Positions 11,289 to 27,175 of a stretch of DNA of 60,000 nt are shown piece after piece. The position numbers and the translations under genes were made by a program. The notes under the pieces were generated by a model. The model had not been told where the DNA came from and made no database searches. It worked only from the letters and a program-made list of their open reading frames with translations. Position 1 is the first letter of the stretch, and every line of letters begins with the position of its first letter. Origin of the DNA: Takakia lepidozioides (Eukaryota > Streptophyta > Takakiopsida > Takakiales > Takakiaceae); NCBI GenBank assembly GCA_030704615.1, contig CM060731.1, forward strand, positions 62,974,756 to 63,034,755, read 5' to 3'.

Positions 11289-12125
11289 ATGGCCATGGAG
11301 TTGCAGCAGTTGAGGTCTTGGACAGTGTGTGCCACTCCCTCTCTGTCCTGCCCCACTCGACTCAAGAAGCAGGCCCCACCTTCCCCTGATTTCCAGAGGC
11401 TATGGAGACCGGTGAGGGTGAGTGCCGAGGAGAAGGTTCAGGAGAAGAGTGCGCAAAAGCAGGGATGGTTTTACAACACCTTTGTGGCGCAGAGTACAAT
11501 GGAGGCAAAGCTGGCCAAGTTCAAAGGAGATGTTGCTGCGAGGGATGGATTTGTGGGTTCGTGGTTTAAGGATTCTTTCAGGTACACAGCCTGGGTGGAA
11601 GTCCACCGGAAATTGACTGAACGACATTTGAGGAGCTTGGGGTGCGAGGAAGCCCACAACCTGGCCAAACAAGGTAAGGCTGTGTTGATTGATGCCCGGG
11701 AGGATCTAGAGTTTGAGGCGACCCACGCTGAAGGTGCTATATCTGCTCCTCTTTTCCGCCAAATCCAGGGGAATGACACCAAAGCCAATCTGAGGAGGCT
11801 TGGCTACGCCTTGCTCACCGATTTTGCTGGAACTGAACGAAATCCTGACTTTGTGAGCAAGGCACTGGAGGGGGTGGGAGGGCAGAATGACAAGCAAGTG
11901 ATTGTTTACTGCAATGTTGGAGGTACCTTGCTTACATATGTTGAGAGAACTGGCCCCAAGGCAAAGAAGTTTGCTGATCCTGAGCGCTTATTTGGCCGCC
12001 AATCGCGATCCCTGAAGGCCATCTATGAACTCCAAGAAGCTGGCTTCACCAATGTATTGCATCTCAAGGGAGGTTTCAATGACTGGATCCATTTCGATTT
12101 TCCGATAGATGGAACTGGGGTTTGA
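11289..12125 (+). CDS. Rhodanese-like domain protein, plastid type
   Basis: A single-exon frame encodes 278 residues. The N-terminal 50 or so residues are rich in Ser, Pro, Arg and Lys with few acids, as in a chloroplast transit peptide. A rhodanese domain spans about residues 113-275: AVLIDAREDLEFEATHAEGA forms the first half, and VYCNVGGT carries the candidate active-site Cys208. The loop is longer than in classical sulfurtransferases and is followed by QSRSLKAIYELQEAGFTNV and LKGGFNDW. This layout matches the plant STR10/STR11/STR14 group of chloroplast rhodanese-like proteins (established family); sulfurtransferase activity is not proven for that group. Two in-frame ATGs (residues 1 and 3) are possible starts. 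It is convergent with DPM1. Confidence 0.85.
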   Translation: MAMELQQLRSWTVCATPSLSCPTRLKKQAPPSPDFQRLWRPVRVSAEEKVQEKSAQKQGWFYNTFVAQSTMEAKLAKFKGDVAARDGFVGSWFKDSFRYTAWVEVHRKLTERHLRSLGCEEAHNLAKQGKAVLIDAREDLEFEATHAEGAISAPLFRQIQGNDTKANLRRLGYALLTDFAGTERNPDFVSKALEGVGGQNDKQVIVYCNVGGTLLTYVERTGPKAKKFADPERLFGRQSRSLKAIYELQEAGFTNVLHLKGGFNDWIHFDFPIDGTGV

Positions 12126-12660
12126 CCAGCCACGAGACTGGGGATTGTATATTTGTAGCTAGGAATAGACAAGATTTTGCACAATGAAGCAAGCTGTAAG
12201 GACTCAACCAGCACTACAGTCTATGTATACTAGTCTCCTCATGTAAAAAGAGCTTGTATCCTGCAACTGTGGCAGTGGTGCTGCTTGAGTCCAGGCGGAA
12301 GGCCTACTTACTGGATTTCTTGTCTGCAAAGGTACGCCTCAAGAGTGTTTACTGACAAGGCACAGGGACATCTTGTGTTCAGGTTCAATCTGTGAATCTA
12401 GGTTTGAGGTTGGCTGAAACATTGGAGCTCATGCTGATCTAACACAAGGCTCTGTCTGCAAATCAAATCGCAATTGGATAGCTGTAGCCTGGATTTGCGA
12501 GGCAGGAGGTCGGACAGGTGAATAACAATAGGCTCCTGATATGCTCCTGATATGTGCAAGCAACTTGCAATGTGCACTAGGATGCATGTGTCTGAATATA
12601 TGATTCTGTGAAGTGGGTCCTGTATGCACAGTTCTCAACCTATCAGGGTCCTTACTGAAA
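12126..12660. other. 3' flank of the rhodanese gene
   Basis: This stretch lies between the rhodanese stop codon and the outer edge of the DPM1 inverted repeat. It probably contains the 3' UTR. No other gene or repeat is recognised. Confidence 0.45.
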
Positions 12661-13193
12661 CCAAAAGATTTGCAGCCACCTAACTAAGTATCAGTCTCGG
12701 TGACATTGTTTGAACCAAAGTGTCATTTCCCACTTGAAAACCATAACTCCTGAATTGAGAGACACTGATGTCATGTGAACTAAACCAAAGGAAATCTCCA
12801 TTGTTGACATAGACATAAAAGATCAGACAAGGAACAAAGGTGTCACTGACTTTGATTGTGACACTGTGCCCTAAGCTGCAGTGCGGTACGCAGTATAAAA
12901 CACATTCCATAGATGACACCAATGGCTCACTGATAGAATATGGACTGAAACATCTTTCTGTCACAATGCCAAACTCAATCTTGGCACTAGAGCAGCTGAA
13001 AATATATTGTTAACTTGGTCTTGATGGATTCAACATCACACAATCTTGAACCAGGCAAAGAAAGATTGTGCCCAGAAAACTGGGAGAAGGCAGCAGCCCC
13101 TTTTTGCAAGTTGACTTCACAGCAATTGTTCTGAAATAGATCTGATTACCTACACGAGTAGTAATGGATATCTCATCCTGGCAGCACCTAATC

Positions 13194-13409
13194 TCACTTG
13201 TTGGTTTTCTCGTTTATACTGAATGAAGAGACCAATTTCGTCTGCACAAAGTGTGCCTGCCCACGCACATACATCAGGCCTCCGGTTCCCCCATGGAAAG
13301 GCTGGGACATTCCGCAGTCATTGTAACTATCACTGTCTTCAAAGGAATTTGCCATCAGCCAAAACCTTGTCTGACATGAAGCAGGTGAGTGAGTCTGTCT
13401 GATCACCAC
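13194..13409 (-). other. Small frame conserved between the two repeat arms
   Basis: The C-terminal 48 codons of this frame, beginning DSDSYNDCGMSQPFH, align with 24719-24862 in the inverted copy and end at the same TGA. The two copies differ at about five bases, four of them changing the residue, which does not suggest selection on the protein. It lies downstream of the DPM1 stop. No family is recognised. Confidence 0.3.
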
Positions 13410-13566
13410 ATGAAGCAGATGAAGATCTATACCTTCTGTATTCTCCTTCCTGATCTCTTGAACAAAGGATGCTACTGGTATTCCTTGTGAACCACCACAG
13501 TTAGATATGGATTCATGGGCCTGTATGGGTTCTTGTCCTTAGGTCAAGTACTCCTAGGACCAAATC

Positions 13567-18539
<4,973 letters not shown>

Positions 18540-20000
18540 CCCCTCCCAATCTCTTCCCTCTCAGGACTTTGAGATTCCCCTACTGAAAATTGCATTGGCA
18601 TGGGAGAGTGTTTTTGGGCATCTTCAGTGTGCACATGCACATACATATACAAAGTACTAGTCTACCTTTTAGAGTCTCTGGATTTCTTCCTAATCGAATC
18701 TTTATCGTTTAGAGCGTCGAGGCAGACTGTGCCATTCATAGGGCAATTGTAGGGATCAATCAGGGATCTCTGGGGAACCAGGAGTCCTTGACTGTTCATG
18801 TCAGGGAACGGACCAGCTATACCACGATGGGCTAATGACAACTTTCCACCTCATATTCTTGGTTAGGTTGTTAGGGTCCCCCGGAGGAGGAGGGTTGCGC
18901 CGGCCAAGGAGGTAGTGCAATACCGAGGCGACGCTCGCGGGCCCGGGCAGCAAGCTACCGGGTGAGCCCGCACCCGAGAAAAACTAGATTAACGTCATGA
19001 GACTTGATGAGTCTCGTATCAGGTATTACACTGGTAAGAACAGATACCATACATAGACTTAGCCGACAGGCCGAGAATGTTTTGAGGAAATACAGACGCC
19101 TGGCGTATTATATACCCTGGTGAACACCAAACTTGGACAAACGATATGGGACTAAAATTTCGCACGGCCAATAATTTGTCGCGCCTTGCAAAGGCTATGG
19201 CATGGGAAAAATTGCTCGTAAGACCATGCTTCCCGGCTTGTGCACAGGTGTACGAGAGATTTCAGCCTTGGAAGCCGTCTCTGGAGGGTTTTCTGAATTA
19301 CGTGTCTTAGGTACAAGCATACGCACAAAGGTGATGGCAATTGAGGTGCTGGATTATTCATGACATCCACGTTGAATACTTTGAATCAGACATACTGTTT
19401 GTATCTATTCCAAACAGAGTCCCTCATCTCTCTACTTCGATATTTCAACTCCACACCTCCAACATGCACAGGGAAACTTGCAAATGAGAGATTGCAACTG
19501 TGCTCTTAAATTAGCATCTGCAGAGAACAGACCACAAATGAAACAGAAAAGCATTCAGTTTGATGTTATGAATCTACGATGCACGAAGGTGCTTGCAGAC
19601 CCATTCCAGTTGCCATCCTCAAACTGGTCCAGGTTTTCATCTACCATTCTCCTAAGCAACAGGATAGAACATGGCAGAAAGATCTGATGCCAGAATAACT
19701 AATGCTGAGCTTCTTTGTTGACATGGGGTTCACTGCCCTCCTTCACCAGGGGTTTCAGTGCCCCATCTAAAATAATAAATATCTCATAAGAAGAAGAATG
19801 CATGAGAGTGCGGTATGGTTGAGTCCATGCAGCTGCTGGCTGGTGCTGTTGTGCAGGGCTCACCAAAGGATGAAGCCTTTGGTGTGATAAGAGATGTAAA
19901 TCATTATTTTTGTAGACAGCATGTGATGGTATGCAGTTCAGGGGTGTGAGGTTCTGGGTGTAACTAAAAGGTACAAAAGCAAAGAGGCATGTCTAGATTT
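18540..20000. other. Region upstream of DPM1
   Basis: No coding similarity is recognised. The first few hundred bases should hold the DPM1 promoter and 5' UTR. A GC-rich block at about 18868-18985 stands out from its surroundings and may be an inserted repeat; I found no LTR partner for it. Confidence 0.4.
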
Positions 20001-20004
20001 GCCA

Positions 20005-20600
20005 GTGATGAGAGATGATGGGCTCGTTGAACCTTCCATGTGAGTGGCTATGACCACGGCTTGAGCGCCTTAAAAGAAGCTCTGGATCATACTGTGGTAA
20101 CTTCGATTGCCACGCATCCTGGCCATCCCTTGGTTCTCGTCGGCAAATCCATGGGATCGAGGTGCACTTCATTTCGTCAGAAAATTCCCAAAAGGCGCAC
20201 ACCAGTGTAGACATAGCACTCAGGCTGTGGGTTTGACAGATGCTGGCTGACATGAACGCGTGGCAGAGAAATTACTGTAGTCTGTAGATTGGGAGTTGGT
20301 CTTGAATGGTCTTGTGGGGGCACCAAAGCCGCCCTTTAATAGGAGCCATTGTGGGGACAGGGTGAGCTGCATGGTGGCGGGGAAGGAACATACGAATGTG
20401 GCAGCGGTGGTGTGTTTGGGTTATCCCCTCAAGGTGCCATTTCTTTGGCTTCTCTATCCTTTTGCAGAGACTTCTATCCTGGCAGTGTCAGTTCCCACTA
20501 AACCTAATGGTCTGGGCACTACGGCCACCAGGGGTACACTGCAAAAGTGGCCTGGGCTGGAAGTCCTGCAATGTAGCTTAGGGTGGGGCAAATGTCTAAG
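20005..20600 (+). pseudogene. Alpha/beta-hydrolase (KANL3/Tex30-like) gene remnant
   Basis: Two exon-like blocks join in phase across a GT-AG intron. The first ends at 20161 with HPGHPLVLVGKSMGSR, and the second (20361-20433) reads VSCMVAGKEHTN then VAAVVCLGYPLK. GKSMGSR is the nucleophile elbow of plant hydrolases related to Arabidopsis At5g41850 and to Tex30/KANL3. A weak third block near 20465-20500 (ETSILAVSVPT) aligns with the next family segment but then loses similarity. Upstream, LVE and FHV occur in different frames, which suggests an indel. The N-terminal HGAGAPS motif and the C-terminal Asp/His region are missing. It is probably a partial pseudogene. Confidence 0.7.
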
Positions 20601-20837
20601 AGTGAGGAGATACTGGACTGCAGGTATAATAACCCACTAAACTCCAAATGTATTACTCACTATGTGTTTTGTGTTTGCCTTGGCTCCCAGTCCTGGTGGA
20701 TTCCAGAACTTTGTGGCGTTAAGATACTTGCATGAAGACGAGAGACGACTTGGGAATGTGACAGGGGCAGCAAGCTTTCCGAGGAAGGCTTATAATGCTG
20801 CCCTTGGTCTTGTAGACACGCAGATTGAGGTTTGGGG

Positions 20838-23429
20838 ATGTTGTTGATGTGGCTGCCTATGCTAATCGCGATGCGTTTTCCTCTCTCCCTTTCGGTTTTC
20901 ACTACATCTCCAGCTCCATTGGCAGCAACACATCCTATTCTGTCCATCTGGGAGACATTCAAGGGCTCTAAAATGTGGACTCTTGGGTATTGCACAGCTG
21001 ATAGGCAGACAAGCTCGGGGTCTTATTTCTCATCTCTGGGGTCATACCCCTTACTGGTGGACCGAATGGAGAGTTCAGCTGCCCCAACAAAGGTCACGAA
21101 AAGGCAGGCTTACAGGTTGCAAAGACGACAACCAGGAAAGCATGCCATGGCATACGCCACAACCTGCAGGGTAAGTGCTAAAGATGTTTTGGAGCAGTCC
21201 CGCAAAACTGGACATGGACGAAGTGGGGCTTTGCAAAACAAGAAGAATCTTGATGCAGATAGTAACACACTGAAGAAGATCAACGCAGTCATTCGGAGAA
21301 GAAAATGGGGACCAGAGGCAGCAAAGCAGCTTGAGAAGCTCAAGTTGAAACTCAAGCCAGCTCTTGTTGTTGAAGTGGTGATGCAGCAGAGAGACCTGAA
21401 TCTGGCAAGAAGCTTCTTCAACTGGGCGGGGCAGCAAGAAGGTTACAGCCATAACATTCGGACATACACTCTCATGATCAAGAGACTGGCGGGGGCCAGA
21501 GAACCCCAGGCAGTGGAGCAGTTGCTGGATAAAATGTGGAAAGAAGGCTGTAAAATTACGCCCAGAACAATTACTATGCTTCTTCGGACCTATGGAGGTG
21601 CAAAGATTCTCCACGCAGCTCTTGAGATTTTTAACCGGATGAAGGCTTTTGGCTGCCCACCATGTATAAACGTGTGTAATTGTCTGATTGACCTACTTTT
21701 GAAGGGGGGCTTTCATTACACAGCCATTCTAATCTATCAGCAAATGGACCACATTGGTGTTGTGTCAGACATACGAACATTCCGGATTCTTGTCAATGGA
21801 TTCCATAGGGCAGGAAGGCTTGATTTGGGCACCATGATGCTGCAGGAAATGATGCAGAGGGGTTACAACCCTGGGGTTTTTTCTTACACTAGTATGATCG
21901 ATGCCCTTGCTAAGGCAGGTAGTGTTGAGGCAGCTTGCAAACTTTTTAAGGAAATGCAGGTGATGGGATGTCGCCCTAATGTGGTTACCTATACTGCTGT
22001 TGTGAATGCTCTTTGCAAGAACGGTCAGCTGGAGGAGGCGTGCGAGTTGTTTCTGGAAATGACAGGCAACAACTCATTTCCTGATGCCATAGCATACAAC
22101 ACCCTTATCAATGGAGTAGGCAAGGCTGGTGAGGCAGATATGGCCTATGGGCTGTTCAAAGAAATGAAGGAGAAGGGATTGAAACCAAATTTGTGCACCT
22201 TCAACATTCTGATAGCAGTGCTTGGAAAGGCTGGGAGACTGTCTGAGGTTTGGCAGCTTTTTAAAGAGATGAAAGAGGGATCTTTCCCAGATATTGTTAC
22301 ATATAATACTCTGATTGATGTCCTTGGTAAGGGGGGCCAAATGGATAAGGTCTTTGTGGTTGTCCGAGAAATGGTTGAGACAGGAACTGGTTCAAATGCT
22401 GGGTTTGATGCCACCATTACTGGTGAATCGGGTAAGGGTGCAGGTTCAAGGAATCCTCTGGACCTGAGTGACAGGCTAAAATCTCTCGACGTGATCACAT
22501 ACAACACCTTGTTGGCTGCTTTCATGCAAAACGGCGATATTAAGGAGGCGCTTGAACTTCATGATGTGATGAAGGGACAAGAGTGTATGCCCACTGTGGT
22601 TACGTACACCACTCTCATCAATGGTTTAGGTAAGGTAGGCAGGATTGAGGAGGCCATCAATCTTTTGCGTGAGATGGAGCGACAAGGCTGTGCCCCCACT
22701 GTGGTTACTTACAGCACTCTCATGGACAGTCTTTTCAAGCTAGGGAAAGCAGATGAGGCTTTGAAGCTCCATGATGAAATGCAAGAAAAGGGGTATAGTC
22801 CAGATCTAGCATTATACTCTATCCTTATCGATGGCCTAGGGAGGGCTGGCAGATTCGATAAAGCCCTTGATTTTATCGGAAAAATGAAAGAAAGAGGATG
22901 GATACCATTGACAGTTACATTGAAGACTCTCATTGACTTGCTTGGCAAGAACTTGCAGGTGGACAAAGCTTACCAGCTTGTTCAAGAAATGTCTGAGAAG
23001 GGTTGGGTCCGGGACACCTTTACATACAATCTCTTAATCAATGGACTCATCAAGGTTGACAGAGTGAATGAGGCTTACAAACTCTTGGATGAAATGAAAG
23101 GGAATGGTTTGACTCCTGATGTTATTACATACACCTCACTCGTTAATGGCCTGGGAAAGGCAGGGAAACTTGAAGAGGCTTGTGATCTTTTCGCAGAAAA
23201 GGAAGGATGGGGCTGTGACCTGGATGCAGTTGCCTACACTACTCTCATAGATGTGCTTTGGAAGGCAGGTGAAGTGGACAAAGCACTGAAGATTTTTCAG
23301 GGAATGAATCAGAGAGGCTGTGCTCCAGATTTGGTGACCTACAGCACCTTAATTGATGCTCTTGGAAAGAAAGGTAGAGTTCAGGAAGCCTATCAGCTTT
23401 TCGAAGAATCCAAAGGCCTGAAGTCATGA
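20838..23429 (+). CDS. P-class pentatricopeptide repeat protein
   Basis: An uninterrupted frame of 863 codons from the ATG at 20838 encodes a PPR protein. About 18 canonical P-type 35-residue motifs run almost without gaps from the IRTYTLMIKRLAG block to the C-terminus (for example VVTYTTLINGLGKVGRIEEA). One insertion of about 35 residues, rich in Gly and Ser, follows the ninth repeat. The pre-repeat segment IRRRKWGPEAAKQLEKLKLK resembles plant organellar P-class proteins. Family members bind organellar RNA for stabilisation, splicing or translation. No E, DYW or SMR domain is present. The true start is uncertain: in-frame ATGs also occur at MRFPLSLSVF and MWTLGYCT, and the N-terminus is only weakly like a targeting peptide. 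The stop codon lies about 10 bp before the inverted DPM1 copy. Confidence 0.92.
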   Translation: MLLMWLPMLIAMRFPLSLSVFTTSPAPLAATHPILSIWETFKGSKMWTLGYCTADRQTSSGSYFSSLGSYPLLVDRMESSAAPTKVTKRQAYRLQRRQPGKHAMAYATTCRVSAKDVLEQSRKTGHGRSGALQNKKNLDADSNTLKKINAVIRRRKWGPEAAKQLEKLKLKLKPALVVEVVMQQRDLNLARSFFNWAGQQEGYSHNIRTYTLMIKRLAGAREPQAVEQLLDKMWKEGCKITPRTITMLLRTYGGAKILHAALEIFNRMKAFGCPPCINVCNCLIDLLLKGGFHYTAILIYQQMDHIGVVSDIRTFRILVNGFHRAGRLDLGTMMLQEMMQRGYNPGVFSYTSMIDALAKAGSVEAACKLFKEMQVMGCRPNVVTYTAVVNALCKNGQLEEACELFLEMTGNNSFPDAIAYNTLINGVGKAGEADMAYGLFKEMKEKGLKPNLCTFNILIAVLGKAGRLSEVWQLFKEMKEGSFPDIVTYNTLIDVLGKGGQMDKVFVVVREMVETGTGSNAGFDATITGESGKGAGSRNPLDLSDRLKSLDVITYNTLLAAFMQNGDIKEALELHDVMKGQECMPTVVTYTTLINGLGKVGRIEEAINLLREMERQGCAPTVVTYSTLMDSLFKLGKADEALKLHDEMQEKGYSPDLALYSILIDGLGRAGRFDKALDFIGKMKERGWIPLTVTLKTLIDLLGKNLQVDKAYQLVQEMSEKGWVRDTFTYNLLINGLIKVDRVNEAYKLLDEMKGNGLTPDVITYTSLVNGLGKAGKLEEACDLFAEKEGWGCDLDAVAYTTLIDVLWKAGEVDKALKIFQGMNQRGCAPDLVTYSTLIDALGKKGRVQEAYQLFEESKGLKS

Positions 23430-23439
23430 GAGTGCGCAG

Positions 23440-25405
<1,966 letters not shown>

Positions 25406-26770
25406 AAAGGCAATGGAGAACGAGATGACTGTTGAACAGCGAAAATAACTGAGGCTCAAAAAGCTTCAGTGAATGATAACAAGCACTGAACAACATCACA
25501 CATATTTTACCAGCTTTCCGAAGGAGTAGAAGTCATTGCTCCCTAAAATTGTAATCTCCAAACCTACAGCAACAGCCTTCTCTCAGTGCCCCATGTGCAA
25601 CATCTGACGTCGCAAGTGCAGACCCCTAGACAGCAATATTCAGAGCACATACAAGAATGCAGATTCACAAATCAAATGCAGCTTCAAAGGAGGGACAGAG
25701 TGGGGAAGAGCCTCTCCTAATTATCCAATTGAGCCCATTCAAAGGGATGAAGGCATGAAAATCAACTGCAGAAAAGACCAACCTTGGAGATGCAGCTTCA
25801 ACAATGAATCACGGCAGTCACTCTTAGCATCTTGAAGCACAGCTTTGGATGCCGCCACAGCCAGTTGCACTGCTTGCTCCACAAAAAGATTGCCATCACC
25901 ACATCAATGGCGTCACTTCTATGGGTAATGTGTTTATATTATTATTTAAGGAAAAACAAAAGCAAGTTTGGGCCTTCAAAACAAGATTTTGGTTTCGTTC
26001 ACTAAACATTCCAATACGACAAAAGCGCTGTCAACCCTGCAGTCAACTGTGCAGTGTGGTTGACAGGTTTGAGACACGCACTAGTCAGCGTACTGTCAGA
26101 GTATCGACTGATCCAGCTCTGCAGGTGAGTGTGTCTCTGCGAACTCCATCAAAGATCCTCACTCCACAGTATCCTCACACTTCCAGAAATGACATCGTAT
26201 GTTCAGGTCACCGCATGGTGTGGATCACTCTCTCAGAGGTGCCAACATTACTGCGTTCCTTCGCTAGCTAGACTCGGACCTACTTTGAAGATCCTCTGTG
26301 AGAACCTGATAATTTTGCTGGGGTATCCGCTGGAAGGCTAGAATGGCCAGGCCCACCGACCTTAGAGCTGCCTGGGGGCTTTGGGCTCTCTCCTACTTCC
26401 TACTTTGGTGGACTCTGCGCGCAGGGCCCACTTGAAAAAGCAAACTAGAAACCGAGGACCCCCTGCTGATCGAAGGTAGAGGTAGGACCGGCGGTGAATA
26501 CAACATACAAGTCGGTCTACAGGGGTCAACACCATCTTTGCAACCGACGCCTTTCGATCCACACGGTGGGGTCCGTGGGAGTCTACCGGATCCGTCCGAC
26601 TGAAGAAATATCAAGTACGACAGAAACACATTTGTACAAGACGCGTCGATTTTCCGTCACCTATAGTCTATTCCGATAGAAAAGGTGAGGACCCACGCTC
26701 AAGTTGACGCTGCGTCGTAGAAGAATCAACGCTGCAGTCAACTGTGCCACACATGTATTGCAGTACACTA
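25406..26770. other. Intergenic region upstream of FAH
   Basis: No complete gene is recognised. A short open stretch on the minus strand near 25795-25885 has a coding look (VEQAVQLAVAASKAV) but no family match and poor splice borders. The segments 26119-26235 and 26808-26935 resemble each other and are discussed under findings. A GC-rich block at about 26340-26690 may be an insertion between them. Confidence 0.4.
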
Positions 26771-26777
26771 CACTCTG

Positions 26778-26785
26778 TATATAAG
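26778..26785 (+). promoter_or_regulatory. Candidate TATA box for FAH
   Basis: TATATAAG lies about 390 bp before the FAH start codon and is followed by a CT-rich stretch typical of a plant transcription start. No other TATA-like motif of this quality lies between it and the ATG. It is an inference from sequence only. Confidence 0.5.
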
Positions 26786-27094
26786 CTCTCACAGTCTCCA
26801 TCTCAGCAGCTCCCTGTCTCTACGCGACCTCGTATTAAAAGCTTCCATCAAACATCTTGACTCCACAATATCCTTTACACTTGCAGAAACTGTAGCTGCA
26901 CTCAGCTGATCAGTGAATAGTGTGGATCTATCCCCAGATTACAGCAGCGCTGCTTCGATAGTCCGCTAGAGAGGAGAGGCACAGTTCGCGAGGAAGTATC
27001 AACCCATCGCTAGTACTGAGCCAGCTTCAAAATTTTACAACACCTGTATGTATACTGCAATTTATTAGGCGGAAGGGACCCTTATAATACACAG

Positions 27095-27158
27095 TAGTTA
27101 AGCAGCAAGACTGTAGGTACAATAGGTGGACTACATCACAAAGCATCAGTTCGATTTC
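27095..27158 (+). repeat. tRNA-like box A/box B pair in the FAH 5' UTR
   Basis: TAGTTAAGCAG (27095-27105) fits the pol III A box TRGYNNARNNG exactly. AGTTCGATTTC (27148-27158) is close to a B box, 43 bp further on. It could be a SINE remnant, or chance. It lies directly upstream of the FAH ATG at 27176. Confidence 0.3.
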
Positions 27159-27175
27159 CAAACTTGGGAGGGAGC

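Noticed and set aside
18868-19120. GC-rich block starting TGTTAGGGTCC as a solo LTR
   Set aside because: No terminal CA partner, target duplication or second copy could be identified.
20662-20847. Small frame just upstream of the PPR gene
   Set aside because: No similarity to any PPR leader or to the hydrolase remnant. It probably lies in the 5' flank.
25795-25890. Minus-strand exon-like frame VEQAVQLAVAASKAV
   Set aside because: No family match and no convincing acceptor. The donor GTTGGT is weak.
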